Positions 1 through 8,789 of a stretch of 32,284 nucleotides of DNA are shown here, piece after piece. The DNA lies in assembly GCA_963575745.1 (NCBI GenBank), contig CAUYUJ010018905.1:107499-139782 (forward strand), given 5' to 3'. The translations under genes were made by a program, and so were the position numbers. Position 1 is the stretch's first letter, and every line of letters starts with the position of its first letter. Under the pieces are notes generated by a model. That model saw only the letters and a list, made by a program, of their open reading frames with translations. It made no database searches and was not told the DNA's origin. The DNA comes from Prorocentrum cordatum. Its lineage: Eukaryota > Sar > Dinophyceae > Prorocentrales > Prorocentraceae.

Positions 1-640
1 CTGACGGCAGACCTGGGAGGCAGACCTGCGCCATTCTGGGAGGCAGACCACGTACCAGACTGCCCGCATTACTGCGACCAAATTTAAATTGCTGCGGGCA
101 CGGCATCTGCCCCATAAAATCTGCTGCACATTGCGAGAGGTCGAAGATGAACTTAACGTTAGCTCTGCGAGGGAGGAGTCGGGTCTCATCTGGGAGGGCC
201 TTCTGGTAGAGTAGCCACAGACAGGCTTCGATCGGCGCCGTAAGTTCAGCAGTGTTGTTCGACTCCCTGCACGCTCCTACGAAGAGCGGGTCGGCGGAGC
301 CCAAGACAACAGGGCCGCGTGCCGGGGCAATCGGTGGCGCGCCCGCTGTTGGAAACGCCGTATTGACCAACGCGAAGCCCCAGCCAGCGCGCCCCAACAG
401 TCGGCCCTGAGGTCGTTTACGAAATCGAAGAACCTCATCGAAGAACGATCCGTCCAGGAACAAACCGAAAGCCTCCTCGCCCTTGAAACATGCATTCATC
501 GCCCAACCGATGTCCAGGAAATCGCCCAGAGAGTTTCGATAGGCCGCGAAGTCAAAACAACCCCAATTGATCGGTTTGGTGGGGAGAGGTTCACGCTGTG
601 CTGCAAGATTCTAATTACTTCCTGGGTCCTGGACCTTAGC
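1..640 (-). pseudogene. Retroelement RNase H (type I) domain, decayed, truncated by window edge
   Basis: Read on the minus strand, one frame stays open from a TAG (611-613) to base 1. It begins with a linker after the endonuclease domain and then shows the RNase H signature. LFLDGS carries the first catalytic Asp (codon 452-454). A GWGFALV strand follows, then NNTAELTAPIEA with the catalytic Glu (245-247), and then FIFD with the next Asp (140-142). Family knowledge: type I RNase H in retroelements removes RNA from the RNA-DNA hybrid after reverse transcription. The spacing Asp-Glu is 69 residues, longer than in compact RNases H, so loops are expanded. The last visible part (1-110) is repetitive (several PGLP/GLPP-like turns from a cagacctggg repeat) and looks degraded. 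The domain follows the endonuclease without a reverse transcriptase between them. The family assignment is fairly sure; activity is not expected because of the upstream stop and frameshifts. Confidence 0.72.
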
Positions 641-1410
641 CTGGAACTTTAGGGGGGCGTGATCCGAGGTAGTGGCCGTCGAGAGACCCACCGAACATGT
701 CACCGAAGCTGAGAAAAGTGTCTAGTCAGAACGTAGTCTATATGTCTGGGTTCGCGTCTCTGTCCTGGGTCGGGGAAGCGAGTGTAGTAGCCGTGACGAC
801 ACCAAAGAAAAGTATTTTCAGCCCGCAGTCCTAGATCAACCAGTGGCCGATATAGTTCGTTAGCCTTCCAAGCGAGTTTACCAAGCCGAGGGGGTTCGTG
901 AGTGGAGCTGCAGTTGGAGCCACTGCGGGTAGAGTCGAGGTCAGAGTCCGCAATCGATCCCACATGAGCGTTAGCATCCATGCCTATGATCGCCATGGTT
1001 TCACCCAGCACCGACTGGATGTGCTTACGGATCTCTCCCAAACTATCTAACAGTAACTTGCATGACTTTGAAGGATGCAAGTGGGAAGATCCAGCAAGTA
1101 CGCGTCCGAATTCAGAATGCTCGCACACAACGCCCACATAGCGGCTACCCTGGACCACCTCGAGGACCGACCAGCCACAGTCTCGATGGATGAAAATCGC
1201 GTTCTGCCTGTCCCTGCCGCTCGGGGGACCACAATCACACGGTGTCCATCGATATGCTCTGGAGGCTCTGCACTGCGAAAGGCGAAACACTCTTGCAAAA
1301 GAAGCATGCGCCAAGGAAAACCTGTCCTTTATGTCTCTCAGGAAGTCTGGCATCCCCTTCAGCGACACAACTCTCACATTCCAGCTGATAGTGCAAGAAT
1401 GGTCAAGCAT
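641..1410 (-). pseudogene. Non-LTR retroelement endonuclease (EEP / AP-endonuclease-like) domain, frameshifted
   Basis: On the minus strand the endonuclease-exonuclease-phosphatase motifs appear in order: SWNVR near the start, LLLQE with the metal-binding Glu (Glu codon 1290-1292), GMDANAH (Asp codon 976-978), RHIDYVLT (Asp codon 736-738) and SDHAPL with the terminal catalytic Asp-His (659-664). In non-LTR retrotransposons this domain nicks the target DNA to prime reverse transcription. The motifs lie in three frames. I place frame changes near 1310-1325, near 1190-1220 and near 715-722, and an in-frame TAG follows at 611-613, so the copy is a pseudogene. All catalytic motifs are nonetheless recognisable, so decay is mainly by small indels. 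It is preceded on the same strand by a possible RNA-binding segment and followed by the RNase H domain. An ordinary AP endonuclease gene is less likely given that neighbour. Confidence 0.75.
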
Positions 1411-1452
1411 CCTGCGCCGTCACCATTTCCTGATTACTAAAGAAGGACCTCT

Positions 1453-1910
1453 TCACGGGTCCCCAGCAACCTGACTCGTCCCGATGTGGTCGTTCAGCTG
1501 GAGGTCGAGGTTGAGGTCGGAGAGGAGCCCCCCCGCCGTGGCCATGACCCTCAGCTTGTGCGTGGCGAAGTCGCAATCGAAGAGCTTGATCGGGCCTCCA
1601 ATGTGCGCGTTGCCTGGGAGTTTGTTCGGCAGGAAGATCACCTCGCCCTTGTCGTTCTTGATGTCGCAGGCGGCCGCGAAGTCGTGCGATTGGTGTGCAG
1701 GACAAAACTTTGACGACAGGCTCCAACAACTGGATCGACTTCACCTGCTGTGTGATCACGCCGATATCCCAGCCCAGCTTGGCGATGCCGTGCCAGAGGT
1801 TTTGGCGCCCCGCTGCCAGAAGGTTGCCGCCCAGGAACTTTCGGCCCTTCATGGCCATGAGCATCGTCCACATCTGGTCCGAGCTCTGAAATATGATTCG
1901 CACCCTTTCA
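1453..1910 (-). pseudogene. Segment upstream of the endonuclease, possibly the RNA-binding N-terminal part of the same retroelement
   Basis: The minus strand reads naturally as protein in two frames. The first includes QMWTMLMAMKGRKFLGGN and GWDIGVITQQVKSIQLLEP. The second, after a frame change near 1700, includes ACDIKNDKGEVIFLPNK and LFDCDFATHKLRVMATAGG and ends in a TGA after VAGDP (stop at about 1453). Residue composition is mixed and hydrophobic, unlike the low-complexity ORFs around it, and the strand matches the downstream endonuclease. By position it resembles the segment that precedes the endonuclease in dinoflagellate non-LTR elements, where an RRM-like fold is common. I cannot show RNP motifs, so the RRM suggestion is an inference. 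The 5' side runs into a GGA tract at 1951-2175, which probably replaces or follows the original start. Confidence 0.4.
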
Positions 1911-1950
1911 CAGATCCCCCCCGTAGGAGGAGGATGGGGATCAGTAGGAG

Positions 1951-2175
1951 AGAGGAGGAGGAGGAGGAGGAGGAGGAGGAGGAGGAGGACGAGGACGAGG
2001 AGGAGAATAAGAGGGGAGGAGGGGAGGAGGAGGAGGAGGAGGGAGGAGGAGGAGGGAGGAGTGAGGGGAGGAAGGAGGAGGAAGGGAGTGCGAGGGAGGA
2101 GGAAGAGGAGGAGGAGGAGGAGGAGAAGAAGAAAAAGGAGGAGAAGAAAGAGAAGAAGAAGAAGAAGAAGAGTCC
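1951..2175 (+). repeat. (GGA/GAG)n purine tract
   Basis: Imperfect GGA/GAG triplet tract with GAC, GAA and AAG variants, becoming GAAGAA-rich at its 3' end. It yields long open frames of Glu/Arg/Gly (or Ser/Leu/Pro on the other strand) in several frames at once, so these are not credible genes. The homopurine strand can form triplex DNA. Confidence 0.95.
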
Positions 2176-2627
2176 GAAATGCCCCCAGATGTACTCCAAA
2201 CTTACTCCAGAGGCACCTCGACGAACCCCAGACGTGCCGCGACGTTGCCGCAGTCTGCTTGCGGCCCGATGGCGACTTCACTGCGCCCCAGGCCGTCAAC
2301 ACAGCCCTGCCGGGGCCGGCGGCGGGGGCTGGATGCGGGGAGGCGAGGCGGCAGGCGGACAGGGCGGGACGTCGCGAGGGGGGGCAGGAAGGAGACGAGG
2401 AGGTCCAGGGGGACAGGGGGGATGGGGGGAGGAGGTGGAGCAGGAGCAGGAGGAGCAACGAAGGAGGGAGAGGGACGTGAACACCCTCTGGGATCGCTCC
2501 CCTCTCCTGTCCGCCACAGCTCCCTCGGGCCGCGAAGAGGGGAGGGAGGAGAGAGGAGGAGGGGGGCCGCGGGTGGAGGACGGAGGAGGAGGGAGGAGCA
2601 GCGGCAGCAGCAATGCCTACGTGCCCC
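2176..2627. other. Stretch without a recognisable gene between two triplet tracts
   Basis: Moderately complex, GC-rich DNA with G/A-rich runs (2330-2480, 2530-2610). Both strands are open in several frames only because of composition. I see no conserved motif. Confidence 0.6.
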
Positions 2628-2744
2628 TCATCCTCCGCCTCCGCCTCCGCCTCCGCCTCCGCCTCCGCCTCCGCCTCCTCCTCCTCCTCCTCCTCATCCT
2701 CCTCCTCCTCCTCCTCCTCCTCCTCCTCCTCCTCCATTGCTTTT
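2628..2744 (+). repeat. (CCGCCT)n passing into (CCT)n
   Basis: About ten CCGCCT-type hexamers pass into a pure CCT tract. It encodes only Pro/Leu/Ser runs. A short unique stretch and the 83-bp repeat array follow. Confidence 0.95.
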
Positions 2745-2799
2745 CCTTCTAAATAACTTCTTCCTGTCGCACCCTGGGGCCAGTGCTTGGGGCGGACCG

Positions 2800-3109
2800 G
2801 GCGCTTCGCCTCAGACTTCCTCACCATTTATGAATCTGAAGCTTCAACATTGGCAGCAGCTTCACAGATGCAGGGCGGGTCGTTTTCAAAATGTGGCTCT
2901 CGCCATAGCGCGGCGCACGTTCGTTTGAAAAACTTGCAAGAGCTTCACGGATTAGGGGCGGGTGGTTTTCAACATGTGCCTCTCGCCTTGGCGCGTCGCA
3001 CATTCGTTTTAAAACATTGCAAGAGCTTCACGGATTGAGGGCAGGTGGTCTTCAAAATGCGGCGCGGTGCATCTTCGTTTTGTAAATTTGCAAGAGCTTC
3101 ACAGATCGG
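2800..3109 (+). repeat. 83-bp tandem repeat array, left part
   Basis: Successive units carry GCAAGAGCTTCACGGATT, then a GGCGGGTGG-TTTTCAAAATG block, then a CTCGCC...GCGC-CGCAC-TTCG block and TTTTAAAA. TTTTCAA-type blocks start at 2883, 2966 and 3049, spacing 83 and 83. The TTCAC blocks start at 2861, 2944, 3027 and 3099 (83, 83, 72). A partial unit (CTTCGCCTCAGACTTCC) begins near 2800. The array stops abruptly at 3109 with TTCACAGATCG and resumes at 4257 with the same bases, so the 1147 bases between look inserted. Confidence 0.88.
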
Positions 3110-3169
3110 AGAGAGCGTGATCCACCGCTCCTTTACTGTGGAAAATTGCCAACCTTTTCCTCCGGAACC

Positions 3170-3420
3170 CGGGGGTCTCCCCCCCCCCTCCGAAAATCCC
3201 CCCCCCCCTTCCCCCCGTCAAACCCCCTCTCCCCTAACCCCTCCCCCCCCCCTCCCCCTCCCCCTCGAAAACCCGGGGGGGTCACTACCGGTTCGAACCC
3301 CTCCCCCCACCCCCCCCCTCCGGATCCGGAAAACCGGGTGGGTGGGTCACTACCGTTGGACCCCCCCCCCCTCGAAAACCGGAGGGGGGTCACTACCGGT
3401 TCGACCCCCCCCCCCCCCAC
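3170..3420 (+). repeat. Left subterminal GTCACTACCGGTTCGA repeats of the inserted element
   Basis: Two clear units and one degenerate unit of the form GAAAACCGG-GGGGTCACTACCGGTTCGA-CCCC, separated by C-runs. Their reverse complement forms the block at 4056-4236, giving the element long imperfect subterminal inverted arms. GGTTCGAACC resembles a tRNA T-loop but is simply palindromic; no tRNA surrounds it. Confidence 0.8.
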
Positions 3421-3429
3421 GCACCGCCA

Positions 3430-4055
3430 GCAAACGACTCCCGGTCCCTACCACCGCTCGCATCACATCCCCCACCGTTGTTCCCAGCACCACTGTCCTC
3501 ACCACCACTGTCCCCACTGGTTCCACCACCGTCCCTATTGTCCCCACCAGTGCCCCCACCACTGTCGCACTGTCCCCACTGTTCCCACCACTGTTCCCAC
3601 CACGGTTCCACTCTCCCCACTGTCTCCACGGACCCAACCACTACCTATCCCCACTGTCCCCATTGTCCCACTGACTCCTCCGCTGTCCCACTGAGCTGTC
3701 CCACTGTTCCCACCACTGTCACCACTGTCCCCACCGCTGTCCCCACCACTGTCCCCACTGTACCTCTCTGTCCCATTGTCCCACCGCCGTCCTCGCCACC
3801 GCCTTTACCACTGTCCCCACCACCATTGTACCCTCCACTGTCCCACTGTTTCCACCTCATTCCCACTGTCCCCACACTTGTCCCCACCACCACCGTCCCC
3901 ACCACTGTCCACTGTCCCCCCTGTTCCCACCATTGTCCCCACCACTGTCCCCACCACTACCGTCCCCACCACTGTCCCACTGTCCCACTGTCCCCACCAC
4001 TGTCCCGCTGTCCCCTCACCACTGTCCCCACCAACACCGTCCCCACCACTGTCCG
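3430..4055 (+). repeat. CCACTGTCCCCA minisatellite
   Basis: Irregular tandem array of about 9-15 base units built on CCACTGTCCC, for example CACTGTCCCCACCACTGTC. It is strongly C-rich on the plus strand and open in most frames (His/Pro/Thr/Val runs), so the ORFs here are artefacts. It occupies the centre of the putative inverted-repeat element. Confidence 0.9.
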
Positions 4056-4236
4056 CACCCCCACTCGGTTTTCGAGGGGGGGGGGGTTCGAACCGGTAGT
4101 GAACCCCCCCCTTTTCATGATGAACTGGGGGGGGAGGAGGGGTTCGAACCGGTAGTGACCCCGCCCGGTTTTCCGGAGGGGGGGGGGGGGGGAGGAGGGG
4201 TTCGAACCGGTATTGACCCCCCCCGGTTTTCCGCCA
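4056..4236 (-). repeat. Right subterminal repeats (inverse of 3170-3420)
   Basis: Three units of GGTTTTC-GGGG-TTCGAACCGGTA-TGACCCC, the reverse complement of the left block. One unit contains a foreign-looking CATGATGAACTG stretch near 4118. Confidence 0.8.
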
Positions 4237-4256
4237 GCAGCGGTAGAACACGCTCT

Positions 4257-4440
4257 TTCACAGATCGAGGACAGGTGGTTTTCAAGATGTCGCTCTCGCT
4301 TTAGCGCGCGCGGCGCACATTCTCATGAACAATTTGCAAGAGTTTCACGGATTGAAGGCGGTTCCTTTTGCGCCGCACGCACTCGCCTTTGCGCCGCACG
4401 CACTCGTTTTAAACTTTGCAAAGAGTTTCATGGATTCCCA
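4257..4440 (+). repeat. 83-bp tandem repeat array, right part
   Basis: Continuation of the array at 2800-3109. TTCA-GAT blocks start at 4257, 4344 and 4427 (spacing 87 and 83). The unit contains TTTTCAAGATG, CTCTCGC, CGCGCGGCGCAC, ATTTGCAAGAG and TTCACGGATTG. The second unit has an internal duplication of GCGCCGCACGCACTCG. Array similarity ends near 4440. Confidence 0.85.
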
Positions 4441-4736
4441 CCGTCAACGCACCAGAAATGGTGTTTTGAAAGGATTCAGGATTACGCGGGCGCAACAATT
4501 ACTTTGATTCGCTGTGTTGAAGTCCCAGGAATGGCGTCCTGGCACGACTCTGGGTCGTTAACACGCAACAGTCAGTATGACCCGCGGCGTTAGAATACCG
4601 AGAAACGATTGTCGTCAAACGAGGTCGCCCAACGAGGCAATTTCCTCAATGGAAATGAACCGTTGTAGGGGCCTATGAAGAGGGAGCTTGGAGGGAGGGT
4701 TTATTCCAACATCGTTGATGCCTCTTGGGCTTACAC
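4441..4736. other. Unique stretch, no gene seen
   Basis: Ordinary complexity and lower GC than its surroundings. Frames are short and no motif is recognised. It leads into a CCT tract. Confidence 0.6.
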
Positions 4737-4952
4737 TGGTCCTCCTCCTCCTCCTCCTTCCCTCCTCCTCCTCCTTGTCCTCTTCCTTTTCCTCTTCCTC
4801 TTCCTCCTCCTCCTCCTCCTCATCCTCATCCTCCTCATCCTCATCCTCCTCCTCCTTTTCCACCTCCTCCTCCTCCTCGTTGTTGTCGTCCTCCTCGTCC
4901 TAGTCTTTCTCCTCATCCTCCTCCCCCTCCTCCTCCTCCTCCTAGCCCTGTC
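4737..4952 (+). repeat. Imperfect (CCT)n with CCTCAT and CTTTTC variants
   Basis: Polypyrimidine tract of CCT, TCC and CAT triplets. The opposite strand is homopurine. Leucine/serine/proline-only ORFs in all frames are artefacts. Confidence 0.93.
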
Positions 4953-5594
4953 ATCGTCCTCGATGGTCCTCCTCACCAAGATCCAGAGGGCCGCAGGAAA
5001 TTATGATTTCGGGCTGTCCAGGCGCTCCTGACTTGGAAGCTGGGGGGCATGAAAACAGTTTTCCCGACATGTGCAAGTCGGGCTCGGGAGGTGCATGCAA
5101 TCAAGGTTTTGGGACTGGGCGAACGTTTCGGTTCTAGGTTCCGAACGGACACCACAGAGGTGTCAAAACCACCCTCACGAGGGGTAAACTTCTCCTCCAC
5201 GGGGCACCAAAATGCCCATCCCCGCGAGGGGTAAAATCTTCTCCCGAGGGGCAGCCGAGAGGGGTAATTTCTTCCCCCTGTGAGGGCACCCAAACCAGTC
5301 GGATCGATTCCTCGACGTGGACAAAAAAATAGTTCTGTGGCCAAGTCAATGCAAGAAAAGATGCCACGCCTGCCACCCCGCAGGGAAGACACCGTCCATC
5401 CATCCTCCCTACTTCCTCCCTACTTCCTCCCTCTTTGATTTGTGCACTTCATCCTTACGTATTTCCTCCTCTTCCTTCCTCGATCCTTCATGATTCCTTA
5501 TTCTTGTTTCCTCCTTCCTCATTCCGCTTTCCTCCTCCCAATTCCTTCCTGATTCCTTCCTCCCCCTTCCCCATCATAACGGCCCGCAGGCCAT
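4953..5594. other. Stretch without a gene; contains a short tandem repeat and a CT-rich run
   Basis: Positions 5170-5280 hold three loose copies of CGAGGGGTAA-TTCTCC. Positions 5395-5560 are rich in CTTCCTCC and CCTACTTCCTCC. No conserved protein motif is visible on either strand. Confidence 0.6.
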
Positions 5595-5680
5595 CTCCTG
5601 GAGCGCGCTCTGACCAAGATCTCGAGGGGGATCTAGCCGTGGGGATGGGCACGCCCTCGGAAGCTCCCAAAAGGGCACAA
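5595..5680 (+). repeat. Dispersed repeat, copy 1 (partner near 26070)
   Basis: CTCCTGGAGCGCGCTCTGACC and what follows, up to the AAAAGGGCACAA at its end, matches 26070-26160 with scattered substitutions (CTCCTGGGGTGCGCTCTGACC at the start, AAAAAGGGCAAAC at the end), same orientation. This is an old dispersed repeat of unknown type. Confidence 0.7.
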
Positions 5681-6330
5681 CACCGTCCAGAACATCGATT
5701 GACAATCCTTGATTCACCTCCTCCTGTTCTTCCTGGCAGCGCGCCCAAGGCAGTGGCGCGAGGGGCTTGGCTTTCTAAGACGGCGGGGGGCTCCAAGAAG
5801 GAAGGGGCCTTCTCAGAAACCGTCCCAGCTTCTAAGGAGCCGTCTCAGAACCCTCCCTGGGCCACCCTCAGAAGGCTTCGAAGGACCTCCCCCCCCACAT
5901 TCTTAAAGGCCACCCCCCTCTCGCCACCCCCGTGTGCGCGGCGCTAACCTTCCTCCTCCTGGAGGCACCCGCGGGAGGAGTCCGGCCACGCCCCGCGAGC
6001 GCCGGGCGCCGCCCGTCCTGGGCTGCCAGGCGGAGGGCTGTGTGGACCTGGGCTGTCCCGGAGGGCGGGGGAAGGGAGAGAGAGAGAGGGTCGATGCTCC
6101 TCAGAACGTGTTCTCCGCCAAGGCGTGTGACGATCGCTGACTACCTGCCAGACCACCCCAACCCAACCCAAAGACCCGAATTTCGGGTTGGGGGGGGGCA
6201 CGGGTTCCGTATGTGTTTCTTCAGTGTTGCCGGGCCCCCCCACACTGGAAATGGAGGGCAAACTGAAGCCTTCGGGTTGGGTTGGGGTGTATTGGTGGGT
6301 GGTGAATCGCGTCACGCTGTCGCCTGGCAG

Positions 6331-6550
6331 CAGGAGAGCCCAGAATCGAATCGACAAGTCGGATCGGCGATCGAAATGAATCGGATTGGCGGAAATCGGC
6401 AGCCGAGTCGGGAGAAGTTGACTCGGCAAGAATCGGAAGGCCAATAGGCCTCCATTGAGGAATCGGAATCCAAATCGGAATCCGAAGTCGAATCGAATCG
6501 GAATCGGAGGCCCTCGAAATCGAATCGACTCGGAGGAATCGAAACGAGCC
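6331..6550 (+). repeat. GAATCGGAATCC-rich dispersed repeat, copy 1
   Basis: Begins CAGGAGAGCCCAGAAT, passes through GTCGGATCGGCGATCGAAAT and TCCATTGAGGAATCGGA, and ends at GAATCGAAACGAGCC. Copy 2 at 26610-26793 shows the same order and orientation with few changes. Copy 1 has an extra 50 bases or so (about 6400-6450). Both copies are followed by a GGA tract, so the tract may belong to the element. Confidence 0.88.
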
Positions 6551-6639
6551 CTGTGGCAGCCCTCTGCTTCGACTGCTTGCTCCTCCTGCTCTCCTCGGGG
6601 ATCTTCTGACCTGGGGCAATCCCAGACCCAGGTCAGCCA

Positions 6640-6745
6640 GGCCTTGCAGAATCCTGCAGGATCCTGCAAAATCCTGGACACAAACCCGGGTCGATGCCAA
6701 GGGTCCTGCAAAATCCCGCAGGATCCTGCACCCAAACCCAGGCCA
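6640..6745 (+). repeat. ATCCTGCAGG/ATCCTGCAAA short tandem repeats
   Basis: About six imperfect 10-base units based on ATCCTGCARR, partly palindromic, arranged as two clusters around an ACACAAACCCGGG spacer. It lies between the GAATCGGAATCC repeat and the GGA tract. Confidence 0.7.
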
Positions 6746-6768
6746 ATCCGACCCTGGCCATGCAGGAA

Positions 6769-6998
6769 GAGGAGGAGGAGGAGGAGGAGGAGGAGGAGGA
6801 GGAGGAGGAGGAAGGAGGGAGGAGGAGGAGGGAGGAGGAGGGAGGAGAAGGCTGAGAGGAGGAGGATGGGTGAAGGAGGAGGAGGACACGGAGGAGGAGG
6901 AGGCGGAGGAGGTGTGAGGACAAGAGGAAGGAGGAAGGGAGGAGGAGGAGGAGGTAGGTAGGGAGGAGGAGGAGGAAGTAGGAGGAGGGAGGGAGTAC
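6769..6998 (+). repeat. (GGA)n purine tract
   Basis: Imperfect GGA/GAG tract 3' of the GAATCGGAATCC repeat. It is followed directly by ACACAAAAATA and an A15 run. Confidence 0.95.
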
Positions 6999-7006
6999 AC
7001 AAAAAT

Positions 7007-7021
7007 AAAAAAAAAAAAAAA
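7007..7021 (+). repeat. A15 run, possible retroposon tail
   Basis: Fifteen consecutive A residues directly after the GGA tract, with a further AAAAA at 7001-7005. In an otherwise GC-rich region this could be the poly(A) tail of a retroposed unit that began near 6331 or earlier. No target-site duplication was found. Confidence 0.5.
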
Positions 7022-7184
7022 GGGAATGGGGGGAGCGGGCGAGCCCTGCGGCGCCCTGGCTGACCCCCGTCTGCCTTGCCCCCCGTCTCTTGAGCCCCGC
7101 TCTCCCCGCGCCCGCCGCATGCCAGGCCCGCTGCGCGAGGCCGCCTGCGCTCCCCGCTCCCGCCGCCGCTCGCGGCGGTCGGCG

Positions 7185-7284
7185 NNNNNNNNNNNNNNNN
7201 NNNNNNNNNNNNNNNNNNNNNNNNNNNNNNNNNNNNNNNNNNNNNNNNNNNNNNNNNNNNNNNNNNNNNNNNNNNNNNNNNNNN
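7185..7284. other. Assembly gap (100 N)
   Basis: Exactly 100 unknown bases, the usual placeholder length. Order and distance across it are not guaranteed, so features left and right of it may not be adjacent in the genome. Confidence 0.99.
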
Positions 7285-8426
7285 GTGGCCAAGAAGTGCA
7301 CGCCCAGTAGGTCTCTCCAGACCCGTTCTAGATAAGGACTTGAAGACACACGCAGCATCAATGGGAACTACTGCCTTGATGCGTAGACAAACTATGCGTG
7401 ATAGGTTGGTTGAAAAAAACGTCGGCGCACGTGGTCGTGCAGATCGAGCAGCGCGACGAATGCTGGATCGCAGCCCCCAAGTCATAGCTGATGCTTGATT
7501 CTCCGCTGGAAAGCTTGAGCGCGCTTCCCGTCGGCGTGCCTTGCAACGCGCATTAATCGGGCGGGCAACCGCCTCTCCGCTCGGCTGGTGTCCACGCGAG
7601 ATTACATTGAAACCTCGGGCGCCGTGCCTCCTGACTTCGCAGTCGGCTCGCCGCTGAAGCGACGGCAACCGGATTCGCTATGTAGCCCCACCTTTTCCGG
7701 TTGGAGTCATTGCTTGGTATATGATTTTCTCTGGGAGCTGTTGTAGTGTTCACGTTGCGGCGCCGAGTCGTCGCACTCGCACGTCGGTCGGTTCTTGGGC
7801 GCGTCGCACGAGAGACCGCGAACGCCGTCGAAGCGCACCTGGGCGATCGCGGCACGCGCCAGAGCACCGCGAAAACGGATGACCATATCTGACACCGCGT
7901 TCGCCTTATTTTCTTCCGTCGGCAATCAGCTCTCGGCAGCGCCCAGGGCGATATTCTCCCATCTATCAACCTCGATCCAATTGGGCTCGGCCGCCCACGG
8001 TCTCCGCGCATCGCGCGGCTCAGTCCGCGCAGCTATGTTCGATGACCTTGCGCGCGCAAAACGTGTTCTTCGCGCGTGGCGCACATGCCGACGGCGCCCT
8101 CGACGCCTGCCACGCGTCTCCCACGCGCTCGGCTGCAAAGAGGCCCGAGCTCAATTCGAACTCCTCGCCACGGGAAATCCGTCTGAGACTGCAGTCTCGC
8201 GCGATTGTCCCGGCTCGCAGCGAAAACTCCCCGAGGCGCCCCTGGCGCCCGTTCCTCGCCCTAGGAGCGGCAGACAGCCTCGCGCTTCGCCATGCGACGC
8301 AGAGCCTGGAGCTCCCAGCGCTGAGCATGAGCCAGGCGGTCGCGCGAAACAACCACGCGCTCTTACTCGCCGGCGGCTGCGGCCAACTCGCCACGCGCCA
8401 GGCCCATCGAGAGAGCCACCTCATTC
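7285..8426. other. GCGC-rich stretch without a recognisable gene
   Basis: Many GCGC and CGCGC motifs. A minus-strand stretch at about 7707-7925 (ENKANAVSDMVIRFRGALA) reads like ordinary protein in a short frame and may be a retroelement crumb, but I cannot name it. Longer frames here are composition-driven. Confidence 0.5.
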
Positions 8427-8777
8427 ATGTTTATGGATGCTGAGGAGGAAGACTTCACTGCGCGCGGCCGCGCTTGCGCGCCGTCCCCGAATGGCCCGCC
8501 CAGCCGCCCCTGCAAAGGTCTACGCGCCGGAGGCCTCGACGTCAATGGACACGCGAAATACGAGGCGCAGTCTGATAGCGCGCCCGAATTCGACCTTTCG
8601 TACTTCGCGAATTTCGATGCGCACGCATATCTCGACGTCGCGAGGACGGGCGGCATCTTAAAACAATGTGTCGAAGCAGATCTCAAGATCCGCGTTCGCA
8701 GCCGCAAGCATCTCGACAGGGCGCCCGCGCCCGAGCCTTCCGAGAACGTCGCCCTCCTCGACGACGGCTCACTCTGA
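8427..8777 (+). CDS. Possible short ORF, unrecognised
   Basis: A 116-codon frame from an ATG at 8427. Its second half has mixed composition (FDLSYFANFDAHAYLDVARTG and a KIRVRSRKHLDRAP-type stretch) rather than the Arg/Ala/Pro bias of chance frames nearby. There is no recognised domain, signal peptide or partner gene. The minus strand over the same bases is also open, so this may be a chance frame in GCGC-rich DNA. No splice or promoter context is visible. Confidence 0.15.
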   Translation: MFMDAEEEDFTARGRACAPSPNGPPSRPCKGLRAGGLDVNGHAKYEAQSDSAPEFDLSYFANFDAHAYLDVARTGGILKQCVEADLKIRVRSRKHLDRAPAPEPSENVALLDDGSL

Positions 8778-8789
8778 CGCAGCGGGCGC

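Larger units (their letters stand above)
3110..4256. mobile_element. Putative non-autonomous inverted-repeat DNA element inserted in the 83-bp array
   Basis: Seen directly: the 18 bases at 3112-3129 (AGAGCGTGATCCACCGCT) match the reverse complement of 4239-4256 (AGAGCGTGTTCTACCGCT) at 16 of 18 positions. The outer flanks carry the direct repeat TTCACAGATCG at 3099-3109 and 4257-4267. Removing the element and one flank copy restores a normal 83-bp unit (TTCAC-GATTGAGG-CAGGTGG pattern). Inside lie inverted subterminal blocks (3170-3420 and 4056-4236) around a CCACTGTCCC minisatellite. No transposase is present, so it would depend on one elsewhere. Terminal inverted repeats with a 9-11 bp duplication fit Mutator-like elements, but the terminal bases do not identify a superfamily. 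Caution: the flanking direct repeat is part of the array unit, although the ACAGATCG variant is seen only at these two places. Confidence 0.65.

Noticed and set aside
3285-4210. GGTTCGAACC motifs as tRNA T-loops
   Set aside because: The motif is a palindrome repeated in the subterminal blocks; no acceptor, D or anticodon stems surround it.
3045-4304. His/Pro/Thr-rich and Gly/Val-rich ORFs over the minisatellite
   Set aside because: Open in nearly every frame because CCACTGTCCC units lack stops; no domain.
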